Shown here: piece after piece, positions 37,205 through 46,414 of the stretch
How the letters are laid out: every line of letters begins with the position of its first letter
Position numbering within the stretch: position 1 is the first letter of the stretch
Position numbers and translations under genes: made by a program
DNA from: Algoriphagus lutimaris
Lineage (GTDB): Bacteria > Bacteroidota > Bacteroidia > Cytophagales > Cyclobacteriaceae
Assembly (NCBI RefSeq): GCF_017051705.1
Contig: NZ_JAFIDJ010000001.1
Span: 1,207,786 to 1,271,785 of the forward strand
Reading direction: 5' to 3'
DNA: 64,000 nucleotides
The notes under the pieces: model-generated
What the model was told of the DNA's origin: nothing
Databases searched by the model: none
What the model saw: only the letters and a program-made list of their open reading frames with translations

Positions 37205-37503
37205 CAACGAGTTAAATGGGAATCATGAAATGAGAAGTGGGAAGTACGAAATACGAAATTCGATGATAATAATATTTGCTTATCGCGCCCAAGGCCTATC
37301 TCAGGAGTGAAGCAACTCTATTTCAGCGAAGCTATATATCGGGACCGAAGCGACCCTGTCTCATCCGAAGGATATATTTTAGGAACAAAGCGACTCTACT
37401 TCGCCGCCTGCCTGCCGAAGGTAGGAAGCGTATCTCGCCGAAGCCATATCTCATGAGCGAAGAAACTATATCTCAGCGCAACTATCTCTCGCCGAAAGCA
37501 TAC
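37205..37503. repeat. Interspersed CGAAGC-rich intergenic repeat, copy 2
   Basis: Related to 17533-17812. It opens with GAAGTACGAAATACGAAATTCGA, holds GCTTATCGCGCC at 37278-37289, then about ten imperfect units of 18-24 bases built on TATCTC-AGCGAAGC and GCCTGCCTGCCGAAGG. The open frame across it (37276-37545) reads as repeated YLRSEAT/YISGPKR-like peptide and is an artefact of the repeat. It ends at the stop of the MFS gene. Confidence 0.65.
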
Positions 37504-38661
37504 CTATGCAATAGCTTTACTCTTTTGATGATAGGTAAAAGTTAATATCAGTGAAATAAATACCAATCCAGCAGCAGTCCATCCCAAATAAAGCGTAGTA
37601 AATCGATTAATCTCTATTCCTCCTAATCCAGCCCCCAAAGCAAAGCCGAATTGAATGATGGAGTTGTACAAACTCAAGATCACCCCAGGTGATTCATCAG
37701 AAAGTGACATGATACTAAATCGAAATAATGGTCCAGGTAACCAGGCAGAAATTGCCCAAAGCATTAAAATAGCAATCGTTAAATAAGCAGTGATTCCAAT
37801 AAATAAGGACAAGGAAATCAACAGCGTTAAATTGCAAACCATACTCACCAAGATAGTCTGAGGTACTCCAAATTTATCCCCTAAAAAACCTCCTGATTTA
37901 TTACCTATTAATGTGGCTATTCCAAAACCAAGAAAAGCAACACTCAACAATTCTTCGTGGATTAAGGAGTTCTCATTCAGAAAGGGAGTGATGTAGGTAT
38001 ACAAGATAGCATAACCCAAAATCCAAAAAAAGGACATCCCAAGACTCAGTAATATGTTGGGTTTCCTCAATAATCCAATTTGCTTTCTAAACGGAACGGC
38101 TCCATCTGGGGAAAATGACGGGATAAACTTGGCCAGAATGAAAAAAAATAAAATTGCAGAAATAGAAGTTCCCCAGAAAATAGCTTGCCACCCAAAAGCA
38201 TTGGTCACAATCCTACCAATTGGCAAGCCCACGATTAAGGCAGCATTGTAACCCACCGTTACCGTGGCTATAGCACTGGCTCTTTTATTCAAAGGAGCAA
38301 GTTTAGCGGCCACAATAAAGCACATCACATTAAATACCCCCATCCCTAGAGCCATGATCACCCTTGCCACTAAAAGCAGGTAATAATTTGGAGCAATGAC
38401 CATCATAAATGAACCAATAGAAAAAGTGATCAGAGAAATGATCAAAACTTTTCGTTGGTCCAATGTCCTCATTTTATAGATAGCAATGGGGGTGCCGATA
38501 GCTGCGGTAATCGCAAATACGGTAATCAATTGCCCTGCTGCTGAAACTGAAATCTGGATGGATTCTGCAATCTTATCCAGTACCCCTACAATTACAAACT
38601 CCGAGGTTCCAGCAATAAAACAGATAAAGGAAAGTAAGTAAATCTTGATGCTATTGTTCAT
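37504..38661 (-). CDS. MFS transporter, DHA1 (AraJ/YdhP-like) family
   Basis: 385 residues with 12 predicted membrane helices. Start chosen at the ATG at 38661 (MNNSIKIYLLSFICFIAGTSEFVIVGVLD); the frame extends 24 codons upstream without MFS-like sequence. Family motifs: GTSEFVIVGVL-IA in helix 1, the loop RTLDQRKVLI after helix 2, RVIMALGMGVFNV in helix 4, and GYNAALIVGLPIGR in helix 5. Relatives export sugars, purine nucleosides or drugs; the substrate here is unknown. The stop lies at the edge of the repeat block. Confidence 0.85.
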   Translation of the reverse strand: MNNSIKIYLLSFICFIAGTSEFVIVGVLDKIAESIQISVSAAGQLITVFAITAAIGTPIAIYKMRTLDQRKVLIISLITFSIGSFMMVIAPNYYLLLVARVIMALGMGVFNVMCFIVAAKLAPLNKRASAIATVTVGYNAALIVGLPIGRIVTNAFGWQAIFWGTSISAILFFFILAKFIPSFSPDGAVPFRKQIGLLRKPNILLSLGMSFFWILGYAILYTYITPFLNENSLIHEELLSVAFLGFGIATLIGNKSGGFLGDKFGVPQTILVSMVCNLTLLISLSLFIGITAYLTIAILMLWAISAWLPGPLFRFSIMSLSDESPGVILSLYNSIIQFGFALGAGLGGIEINRFTTLYLGWTAAGLVFISLILTFTYHQKSKAIA

Positions 38662-38957
38662 GGGGCAAAAAGTCCAATCCAAAATTGGAAAAGCAAAAGT
38701 AAGAATTGCCCCCATGAAATAATTCATTCTCAAGTATATTTCGATTATTTAAATCTGGTTTGAATACCGTAATTCTATGTTTGTTTCATGTATTTTTGGT
38801 AACCTCCAAGATCTAAATTCAAAGCTTTATTTCAGATCATTTGATTCTACATTAGTAGATCTATAAATTATAATCAAATTCATCGACTATTTCAGTTAAA
38901 ATTTTGGCTGAAATGGAATCTGAACCCAATTCAAAAATCTGTATACCTCCTCATTGA

Positions 38958-39716
38958 ATGTTGACTATCGAATACCTACCAGTTATTTTTTTCATCATTG
39001 CGTTGTTTTATAGCTCGGTAGGTTTTGGAGGAGGCTCCAGCTATTTGGCAATTTTAAGTCTGTTTTTAACGGAATTTTACGAAATTAGATCCACTGCTTT
39101 GATACTGAATATCTGTGTAGTCAGCATTGGAACATTCATTTTCATCAAAAATAAAGTCTTTGACTTCAAGCTCTTTTGGCCATTCTTGGTGTCCAGTATA
39201 CCCCTCGCCTACTTTGGGGCACAACTCAGATTATCTCAGCAAGTATTCTTTCTGATTTTAGGTTCATCCCTTATTCTATCTGGGATAGCTATGATGCTTA
39301 GGTACATCCAAGCTAAATTGAAATCCCAGGAGTTCTCATTGATCAAAAAATTAGGCCTTGGAGGAAGTGTTGGATTTCTTGCAGGAGTTTCAGGTATTGG
39401 CGGAGGAATTTTTCTAAGTCCTACTTTAAATTTATTGAATTGGGCCAACCCAAGAACCGTTGCCTCCTTGGCCTCTGTATTTATTTTGGTCAATTCCATC
39501 TCCGGCTTAATTGGATTGACGGTAGCAGATACATTTCAATTAGATCTCCAATTAGCTTGGAAATTGGTATTGGCGGTGATTTTAGGAGGTAGTTTAGGCT
39601 CCTATTTATCCAATAAGAAATTTAACCTCAGAATATTAGGTGGGCTTACTGCGGTTTTAGTAATCTACGTTGGATTAAGACTGGTCTTGATGCATGGGTT
39701 TGGCATCAATATTTGA
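38958..39716 (+). CDS. Sulfite exporter TauE/SafE family membrane protein
   Basis: 252 residues with about eight membrane segments. Family signatures: SSVGFGGGSSYLAILSLF near the N-terminus and FLAGVSGIGGGIFLSPTLNLL in the middle, repeated halves of the TauE fold. Members move sulfite, sulfoacetate or other organosulfur anions across the inner membrane. It is divergent from the MFS gene and convergent with the AraC pseudogene. No sulfur-metabolism gene is adjacent, so the substrate is open. Confidence 0.9.
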   Translation: MLTIEYLPVIFFIIALFYSSVGFGGGSSYLAILSLFLTEFYEIRSTALILNICVVSIGTFIFIKNKVFDFKLFWPFLVSSIPLAYFGAQLRLSQQVFFLILGSSLILSGIAMMLRYIQAKLKSQEFSLIKKLGLGGSVGFLAGVSGIGGGIFLSPTLNLLNWANPRTVASLASVFILVNSISGLIGLTVADTFQLDLQLAWKLVLAVILGGSLGSYLSNKKFNLRILGGLTAVLVIYVGLRLVLMHGFGINI

Positions 39717-39747
39717 ATCTTTGGTAAATCTTTAAAGACAAATTAAC

Positions 39748-40647
39748 TCACCCTTTTCTAAATTGAGTAGGATTTAGATTCGTATGTTTTTTAAAGAAGT
39801 TATTGAAATGAGTCACTTCTGTGTATCCAAGTGCGTACGCTATTTCTGAAACCTTCCAAGAGCTATGTGTTAGTAAGACTTTTGCTTCTTAAAGTATTCT
39901 ATCTGCAATCAATTGAGAAGTAGATTTCTGGGTCATTTCCTTCAATGATCTATTGAGATGATTCACATGGATATTTAAGTGATCTGCAAATTGACTTGGA
40001 GTACGGAGTCGAAGCGTTGAATGACTATCATCGATGGGAAATTGCCTTTCTAAGAGCTCTAAAAACAAAGAAGCTATCCGTAAGGAAGCACTCCCTTTTT
40101 TTGTTATCTGTAGTTCTGCCGGTTGAGGCTTCATGGCAAAATGAACCAGCTCTAAAATCAAATTTCGAATTCGGTCAAACTTGTATTTATATTCTGATTG
40201 AAACTCCTCATTCATTTGTTCGAAAATCTGAAATACTTGCTCTACTTCTTCATCAGTTAATTCAAATACATGCACTCCATTGGGATGAAAGATCTCATAC
40301 TTTTGAATATTCCCAAAACCAGCAAAAAAATGGGGGTTAAAGATGCAATAAATCCCCTCTAAACTCACATGGTTATTATCCCATTTATAGGAAATCATAG
40401 GGTTTGAAAAAGAGAGTGCCTGCATTTTCACTTCATACACCCGATCTGCATAATGAACCTGACTTTGCCCTTTAACCTACATTACTTTGTAAAAATCCCT
40501 TCTTCTATAGGGTAAGCTTTTTACTTTTCCTTCATAATAGGGTTACAGACGAAACATATTGAAATGCCCAAAATCCTTTTTATAATCTTCAGGCAACCAA
40601 TTGAATTTTCGCTTGTAGAACTCTTCCAAGGACTCTGCTCTTTCCAT
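39748..40647 (-). pseudogene. AraC-family transcriptional regulator with three in-frame stop codons
   Basis: A 300-codon frame from ATG at 40647 to TGA at 39750-39748 aligns end to end with Bacteroidota AraC regulators: ESLEEFYKRKFNWLPEDYKKD at the start, LPYRRRDFYKV, FSNPMISYKWD in the cupin-like half, and the HTH part FADHLNIHVNHLNRSLKEMT then VSEIAYALGYTEVTHFNNFFKKHT. Three nonsense codons interrupt it: TAA at 40545-40543, TAG at 40479-40477 and TAA at 39891-39889. No frameshift is needed. It starts 11 bases after the stop of the upstream barrel gene. Probably a recently silenced regulator. Confidence 0.9.
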
Positions 40648-40658
40648 CTCTCCTCGGG

Positions 40659-41432
40659 TTATTGTTTTCGGTAATCGTTGGCGAAATTGTAAATCAAACT
40701 GAGGTTCCAGACAAAATCGTCCCCTTCAATCGTGGACTTGATTTTCTGGTTAAAGGTAGATTGTAACCCGATTGGAAAATCGGTTTTGGTCAGTGTAAAT
40801 GTGGAAGTAACATACAGCCCATCATTTTTATCCACTTTCAAATAATACATTTGAGGAGTCATGGCAAATCTCAAAGTTTTACTCAAAGGGAAATTACTAA
40901 GAGCCCAGGTTACACCTAAAAAATAGGTATGATCCGGTGGATAGGGATTGATACCATTCCCATTTAGAAAATAGATTCCTAAGCTTGAACGGGGAGATAT
41001 TTTATAAGTTGGAGCCAATTCCCAAGTTAAATAACGATTGGCCACCAATACATTCTTGGGTTGTCCATCTACTATTAATTCTCTCTCCTGAAACAAAAAA
41101 GCAGGGTGAGCCCCTACTCTCAGACTAAATTTTGGATTATTTACAATCTTATACCTCCACCAAAAAACAAAAGACCAAGGTTTCCCATTCATCCCAAACC
41201 GCATCATAGGATCAAATGAAAATCGATCACCACCTAGGCTCATATCAAACAAAAAGGCTGGCCTGCCTAATGAGAAAAAAGGGATGATGGAAATCCCATT
41301 AGTAGTAGCCGTGATAGTTCCATCAAAATGCTTAATGATCGGAGTTTTTTCAGTTTCTTTTTGAGCTTGAGCTTGATTGTTTGCTAATAATACTAGCCCA
41401 ACAAGAAAGATTTGAAGGAAATATTTTTTCAT
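40659..41432 (-). CDS. Predicted outer-membrane beta-barrel protein
   Basis: 257 residues. Start set at the ATG at 41432, giving signal peptide MKKYFLQIFLVGLVLLANNQ (cleaved after AQAQ); the open frame continues 22 codons upstream. Alternating strands with aromatic girdles (FSFVFWWRYKIVN, FSLRVGAHPAFLFQ, RYLTWELAPTYKI, SSLGIYFLNGNGI, FVWNLSLIYNFAN) indicate a barrel. It has no recognised domain name. It lies just upstream of the dead AraC gene on the same strand, so the regulator may once have controlled it. Confidence 0.65.
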   Translation of the reverse strand: MKKYFLQIFLVGLVLLANNQAQAQKETEKTPIIKHFDGTITATTNGISIIPFFSLGRPAFLFDMSLGGDRFSFDPMMRFGMNGKPWSFVFWWRYKIVNNPKFSLRVGAHPAFLFQERELIVDGQPKNVLVANRYLTWELAPTYKISPRSSLGIYFLNGNGINPYPPDHTYFLGVTWALSNFPLSKTLRFAMTPQMYYLKVDKNDGLYVTSTFTLTKTDFPIGLQSTFNQKIKSTIEGDDFVWNLSLIYNFANDYRKQ

Positions 41433-41498
41433 GAAAGGTTGAAGTGGGATTAAATATAGGGTATAAAAATTATTATACCTCCACTTCACAAAAGTCAA

Positions 41499-41970
41499 AT
41501 TTATGGTAAAATTAGGGAAGCATTTTTCAAATAAATACTAACACAATTCAAATAATTGTGGAATTTTTCACTTCAGTCAATTCAACAATAAATATTTGAC
41601 CCTTATTTCATAAAAAGGTAATTCATCGGTTTTCAACCATTTATGAGATTAAAAGATGGTAATCGTTGAAAATAATACTTGATATACATAAGCAACCTAG
41701 AAAAAGAAGGCTATTCAAATCAATCAAATGCTTAGTTCTTCAAAAAAATCTAAACAAGCACTTTTCAGAATAAAATTGTCTTTTTCAAACTCTAAATTAT
41801 TCATAAAAGAAGAATGTAGTGGTTAAGGATTCTTGATTTAATTAGATATACAATGCCGCAAAAATACCTTCTAGAATTACACGGAAGTATTTTATTAGGT
41901 AGGTGTATTTAGTGATTCAATAGCCAGGATGGGCATAGTAAAATCCATGTGAAGGAGAAGTCCTCCACAC
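41499..41970. other. Intergenic region without visible gene
   Basis: About 470 AT-rich bases between the barrel gene (start side) and the 3' end of the permease gene. No frame, RNA gene or strong hairpin is evident. It must contain the barrel gene's promoter, but I see no clear TAnnTTTG/TTG pair. Confidence 0.4.
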
Positions 41971-44325
41971 TTAGCCATCCGTATGCAAAGAATCCACAGG
42001 ATTGGAAAGCGCTGCTCTCAAGGATTGCAATCCTACTGAGACCAAAGTCAATAACAGCATCAATCCGGTAATAAGAATAAAGATAGACCAATGAACTCCA
42101 CTATGGAAGGCATAGTTAGAGAGAAAACGATCTGCCAACCACCAAGCAATTGGTATTCCTAACATTAACCCCATCCCGACCAAATAGCCGAAATCTCTAA
42201 ACAGCATCAGAACCAAATCGACCACGGAGGCACCTAATACTTTTCGTACTCCGATTTCTTTGGCCCGTTGCTCAGCTGAAAACAAGGATAAGCCAAATAA
42301 GCCTAAACCTGAGATCAGAACGGCAAGTACCGTAAATGCCAATGACAACTTTCCAATCACCTGCTCCTGTCTATATTCACGATCAAACACCTCGTTGAGG
42401 AAGGTGAATTCAAATGGATAATCCGGATTATATTCCTGAAATATAGTTTCGACCTGGTCCAGGGTACTTTGCATGGCTTGATTTTCAGAAAGTCGAATAA
42501 AGTAATGATTCCCTACATATTCAGAATACATAAATACCAAAGGTTGGATTCCAAACTTTAGATTGTCATTATGAAAATCTTCCGTCACCCCTACTATTTC
42601 TCCTGGTCCATTCCACATATCGAGTTTGGTCCCTACCACCTCTTCTAAGTTCAAACCCATTAATTCAACTGCCTTTCTATTGACCAAGTAATTGGAACTA
42701 TCTCGTTTCCCTATAAAATTCCTTCCAGCAATTAATGGAATAGACAAAGTAGGAAGAAACCCTTCATCACATCGAAAAACTTTGAAATTGAGTTGCTCCT
42801 GATCAGACTTTCCGGCCCAAACCGGATCTGAACTCGTGATAGGCACAGTGAAAATATTATTTCCGCCAAAGGCCACTTGACTCACTCCTGTCAGCTGTTG
42901 CAATTCATTCTTGATCGCAGGAAATGATTGCATCAATCCTTCATTCTGATCAATCACCATTACATTGTCCCGATCAAAGCCCAAATTCCGTTCACTGATG
43001 AATCTGATTTGTTGAAAGAGAATTAAACTGCCAAAGATCAAAACAACAGAAGTGGCAAACTGACCCACCACTAAGACTTTTCGAATCCCAGCCCCGGTCA
43101 AACCAGCGCTGCTATCCCCTTTCAATACTTTGGAGGGGTTAAAACGAGAAATTAACCAAGCCGGATAAAATCCTGACATCAAACCTGTTAGTAAAGTAAT
43201 ACCAACTATTCCGCCAAGTAAGACCGGGCTTCCTAATTCCAATTCAAGGTTTTTTCCGGTGACCTCATTAAAGAATGGCAGTAAAAGCTGAATCAATAGC
43301 AAGGCAAATACCGAGGCCAAAGAGGCCAGAATGAGCGATTCAAATATAAACTGTAAAACCAGGCTTTGCTTGCTTGCTCCTATGGATTTCCTCACCCCTA
43401 CCTCCTTACTTCTGCTGGCCGATTTAGCTGTCGCAAGGTTCATAAAATTGATACAGGCCATCGCCAGAATTAGGAATGCTACTCCAGCAAAAAGATAAAT
43501 TTGCTGGATTTTACCACCTACTGATTTCCCTTGCTCAAATTCACTATACAGTCGTTGTTTATGAAAAGGAAATAAAAAAGGTTCAGTGGTACAGGCCTCA
43601 CAATTCTCAGCAATCAAAGAGGAAAGCTTTTTGTTTGGATTCTTAGTTCCTTCTTGAAGCAACACCATGGTTCTACTGCCTCCACTTTGCCAATTTTCCA
43701 TCCAGGGATTTTCATCCAGTAACAAATCAAATGGTAAGACAAAATCAAATTGAAGAGATGAGTTTCTTGGTACATTCTCATAGACTTCCGATACCAACAC
43801 TTCTAAACCATTGGGAAGCGTTAGGCTCTTTCCCAAAGGGTTTTCTTCCTGAAAAATCCGATTTGCCAAATTTTGGGAGATCGCAATGGCGTATTTCTCA
43901 TTCAAAGGGTTATTTCCATTACTTGAAACGATTGGAAAGCTTACTATCTCAAAAAAAGTAGGATCAGCATATATTCCTTTTTCCTGATAAGAGTCTTTGC
44001 CTTCCTTTAATAATACCTCCGTCTCAAAACTATACCGCGCTGCATGCTCTATCTCGGGTATATCATCCAACAATTTATCTTTTAATACAGCTGGAGTTGC
44101 CCCATAGGTATCTATTCTTCCGGCAGCCTGTTGATTATTGATAAGAACTGAATAAACCCGATCTCCTTTTTCATGAAAATTATCAAAGGATAGTTCATCG
44201 GAAATCCAAAGAAGGATAAAAATACTTGCAGCTATGCCTGTCCCTAACCCCACCAGGTTGATCAGGGTATGGATTTTATGTCGGCCTAAATTTCTTAGAC
44301 TAATTCTTAGAAAACTACGTATCAT
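41971..44325 (-). CDS. ABC transporter permease, FtsX/MacB-like
   Basis: 784 residues, two repeats of the MacB periplasmic core plus FtsX domain. First half: membrane helix at about 20-40, MacB_PCD domain, then three helices about 285-420 with the NLATAKSASRSKEVGVRKSIGA motif. Second half: helix about 425-445, periplasmic domain, then three helices 670-775 with the matching FSAEQRAKEIGVRKVLGAS motif. The start MIRSFLRISLRNLGRHKIHTLINLVGLGTG is typical of Bacteroidota stand-alone permeases of this family. It uses an ATPase encoded elsewhere. Probably mechanotransmission or lipoprotein/toxin efflux; substrate unknown. Possible operator upstream at 44422-44441. Confidence 0.9.
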   Translation of the reverse strand: MIRSFLRISLRNLGRHKIHTLINLVGLGTGIAASIFILLWISDELSFDNFHEKGDRVYSVLINNQQAAGRIDTYGATPAVLKDKLLDDIPEIEHAARYSFETEVLLKEGKDSYQEKGIYADPTFFEIVSFPIVSSNGNNPLNEKYAIAISQNLANRIFQEENPLGKSLTLPNGLEVLVSEVYENVPRNSSLQFDFVLPFDLLLDENPWMENWQSGGSRTMVLLQEGTKNPNKKLSSLIAENCEACTTEPFLFPFHKQRLYSEFEQGKSVGGKIQQIYLFAGVAFLILAMACINFMNLATAKSASRSKEVGVRKSIGASKQSLVLQFIFESLILASLASVFALLLIQLLLPFFNEVTGKNLELELGSPVLLGGIVGITLLTGLMSGFYPAWLISRFNPSKVLKGDSSAGLTGAGIRKVLVVGQFATSVVLIFGSLILFQQIRFISERNLGFDRDNVMVIDQNEGLMQSFPAIKNELQQLTGVSQVAFGGNNIFTVPITSSDPVWAGKSDQEQLNFKVFRCDEGFLPTLSIPLIAGRNFIGKRDSSNYLVNRKAVELMGLNLEEVVGTKLDMWNGPGEIVGVTEDFHNDNLKFGIQPLVFMYSEYVGNHYFIRLSENQAMQSTLDQVETIFQEYNPDYPFEFTFLNEVFDREYRQEQVIGKLSLAFTVLAVLISGLGLFGLSLFSAEQRAKEIGVRKVLGASVVDLVLMLFRDFGYLVGMGLMLGIPIAWWLADRFLSNYAFHSGVHWSIFILITGLMLLLTLVSVGLQSLRAALSNPVDSLHTDG

Positions 44326-44421
44326 GATTTATTCAAATTCAAGACTAATCATGCATCTAAAGTATAAAACCATGCCAGAGAATTAGGACAATTTTAGCCC
44401 AAAACAGCACTTACCTTACCC

Positions 44422-44441
44422 TGTTCGTTCAAAATCGAACA
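44422..44441. promoter_or_regulatory. Palindrome TGTTCG-N8-CGAACA upstream of the permease
   Basis: Perfect 6-bp inverted repeat (44422-44427 / 44436-44441) about 100 bases before the permease ATG. Closer to the gene, minus-strand TGGCAT (44377-44372) recalls a sigma-54 -24 element, but the expected GC at -12 is AT. An enhancer-binding-protein site is possible, not shown. Confidence 0.3.
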
Positions 44442-44520
44442 ATTTCATCCCATTTTTGGGCAAATAGAACTCAAAGATCCCTAAAGGCATCTTCCCATCA
44501 CATTCTATTATTCACAATCA

Positions 44521-44676
44521 ATGCTGAATCATCATACAGAAAATGCCAAAGCTGGAAAGGAAATTCATGTTATTGCTGCTGCCAAAAATGAGACGGATTC
44601 ACCATTAATCAGTTATCAACGGGTAGTCATCTTGAGGTATTTAAATTTATTTGATCCCGAAAGGAAGAAACAATAA
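44521..44676 (+). CDS. Possible 51-residue small protein
   Basis: ATG at 44521 opens a 51-codon frame ending TAA at 44674: starts MLNHHTENAKAGKEIHVIAAAKN and ends YLNLFDPERKKQ. Composition is protein-like, with few rare codons, more so than the surrounding AT-rich frames. No domain or homologue is recognised. It lies alone on the plus strand between two minus-strand genes and may be chance. Confidence 0.25.
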   Translation: MLNHHTENAKAGKEIHVIAAAKNETDSPLISYQRVVILRYLNLFDPERKKQ

Positions 44677-44696
44677 AAAGCTTCAGTAAAGAAGCT
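44672..44696 (-). terminator. Rho-independent terminator of the LytS/LytTR operon
   Basis: On the minus strand the hairpin AGCTTC-TTTACT-GAAGCT (44696-44679) is followed by TTTTTATT, directly after the response-regulator stop at 44712. Confidence 0.6.
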
Positions 44697-44711
44697 GAAA
44701 CTTTTCTTGTT

Positions 44712-45419
44712 TTAAATGAACTTCCTGTTTTCCAGCTTCTTAAAAAAATCCTCTCGATAGTTTCTGCTGATCGGATAAATATCCTTTCCTATCACTACTT
44801 CATTGGCCTGAACCTCATCTATATGCCGCATATTAATAATAAATGATCGGTGGATCCTGACAAACTCTCCCGGCAAAGCATTGGCAATTCCGGTCAGGGA
44901 AACCAAAGACATGACTTTTCTGGAAGGTGTTATAAATTTCACATATTCTCTTTGGGCCTCAATCGCTTGAATTTCAGCAAACAGGAATTTTACAATTCGG
45001 GTATCCGTTTTGATAAAAAAATAATCCAGCTTCTCAGGACTTTCCACTGCCTCCACCTGTGCCGAAAGGTATTCAATAGCACGATTAATTGCTTTTTTAA
45101 AACGCTCAAATGAAACGGGTTTCACTAAATAATCAATTACATCTAATTCGTATCCTTTTACAGCGTATTCCTCATAAGCAGTGATAAAAATAGTCAAAGG
45201 TTTATCGGAAAGTTCATTCAATAAATCCATCCCTGTCATTAAGGGCATCCGGATATCAAGCAAAAGAATGTCAACAGAATTTTCTCTTAAAAATCTTAAA
45301 GCCTCATCCCCATTATTGCAGGTTCCAGCTAATTCTAATTCTGCAGTTTTTGACACATAGTCCGAAAGAAGCTTTCGAGCCGGTGGTTCGTCATCTACAA
45401 TAAGAATCCTGTATTTCAT
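44712..45419 (-). CDS. LytTR-family response regulator
   Basis: 235 residues. Receiver domain 1-120 with DDEPPARK, phospho-acceptor Asp near 55 in DILLLDIRMP, Thr in FITAY and Lys in DYLVKPV. LytTR DNA-binding domain about 130-235 (FIKTDTRIVKFLFAEIQAIEAQREYVKF, FVRIHRSFIINMRHID). It overlaps the stop of the sensor kinase gene upstream by four bases, forming a LytS/LytTR pair. Bacteroidota members often control efflux, envelope stress or natural polymer genes; the nearest candidate target is the FtsX-type permease downstream. Confidence 0.95.
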   Translation of the reverse strand: MKYRILIVDDEPPARKLLSDYVSKTAELELAGTCNNGDEALRFLRENSVDILLLDIRMPLMTGMDLLNELSDKPLTIFITAYEEYAVKGYELDVIDYLVKPVSFERFKKAINRAIEYLSAQVEAVESPEKLDYFFIKTDTRIVKFLFAEIQAIEAQREYVKFITPSRKVMSLVSLTGIANALPGEFVRIHRSFIINMRHIDEVQANEVVIGKDIYPISRNYREDFFKKLENRKFI

Positions 45420-46414
45420 GTTAAGTCAATTGTTAATTCCACTTTAAAAGACGTGGGATTCTGCTCAAGTTTCAATTGGTGTTTTCCAGGATAGATCAGA
45501 TTCAATCTCTTTTTCACATTGCTCAGCCCCACACCACTTTCTTCCTCTGCAGTCTTACGTGCATCGATCACGTCATTTTTTATCTCGAAAAACAGTCGAT
45601 CAGTGGCATCTACATATAAATTGATTTCAATTGTTCCATCAATTGTATTCCCATGTTTGAAGGCATTTTCCAAAAAAACCAAAAAGATCAAATGGGCAAT
45701 ATGATGGTTGTCACTTACACCCTTATGTTTGAAAGTAATGACTGGTTTTTCATCTAGTTTTAGGCGCCAGAGTTCGATGAAATTTTCCATAAAACTTATC
45801 TCTTTTGACAAAGAGACAAATTTTCCTTGGTCTTCATACAGCATATGTCGCATCATTTCAGACAATTTCAGGATGGCCGGTGCGGTATTCTGGTCCTTGA
45901 AATAGGCCATGGAATAAACATTATTCAAGGTGTTGAATAAAAAATGAGGACTTAACTGAAGTTTCAGAAATTTTAATTCTGTGGCCAACTGACTGTTGCG
46001 AAGCTCAATCTCATTCCTTTGGGCTTTTATTAAATTGGCAAAAAACCATACGACTGTCGTGATCAAATAAAAACCTAGCGCAGGAACTGACCTGATAAAA
46101 TAAGTATAAGTAACTGATCTATGTGTCATTCCAAGAAGATTGACCCTCAAAAGCACAATTATCACCACCATGGCAATAGACGCCAAAATGTAAGCTGAAT
46201 ACCTTCCTTTTCTGTAAAGTTTAGGAAGCAAAAGGTAGTAATTGAGGTAGGCTATCGAAGAAGAAGTCAAGACATCTGAAATAACTGCTTGCCAAACCTC
46301 AGAGGAAGATTCAATCCAATTACTTAATGAAGCAAATAAAATAGCTCCATAACAAAGCCAGAAAAGGACATGCAGTGCATAAAATACAGGTCGCGAAATG
46401 ACATTATTCTTCAT
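45416..46414 (-). CDS. LytS-type sensor histidine kinase
   Basis: 332 residues. Four N-terminal membrane helices (about 12-30, 42-62, 72-92, 105-130), then a His_kinase domain with LKLQLSPHFLFNTLNNVYS, where the His is the phosphorylation site, and a truncated HATPase with FLENAFKHG and GVGLSNVKKRLNLIYPGKH. No extracytoplasmic sensing domain, so the signal is probably sensed within the membrane. Its last codon overlaps the LytTR regulator start (ATGA-type). Promoter region faces the DUF4440-like gene. Confidence 0.94.
   Translation of the reverse strand: MKNNVISRPVFYALHVLFWLCYGAILFASLSNWIESSSEVWQAVISDVLTSSSIAYLNYYLLLPKLYRKGRYSAYILASIAMVVIIVLLRVNLLGMTHRSVTYTYFIRSVPALGFYLITTVVWFFANLIKAQRNEIELRNSQLATELKFLKLQLSPHFLFNTLNNVYSMAYFKDQNTAPAILKLSEMMRHMLYEDQGKFVSLSKEISFMENFIELWRLKLDEKPVITFKHKGVSDNHHIAHLIFLVFLENAFKHGNTIDGTIEINLYVDATDRLFFEIKNDVIDARKTAEEESGVGLSNVKKRLNLIYPGKHQLKLEQNPTSFKVELTIDLT

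Noticed and set aside
37276-37545. Open frame of 89 codons through the repeat block
   Set aside because: The peptide merely mirrors the tandem CGAAGC units, and the frame runs into the MFS gene on the other strand.
39889-40440. A 183-residue AraC-like gene
   Set aside because: Its start is a GTG inside a longer frame and it lacks the second HTH helix; both ends continue in frame beyond stop codons, so it is part of a 300-codon pseudogene.
44341-44380. Sigma-54 promoter for the permease
   Set aside because: TGGCAT fits a -24 element, but the essential GC at -12 is AT; not listed as a promoter.
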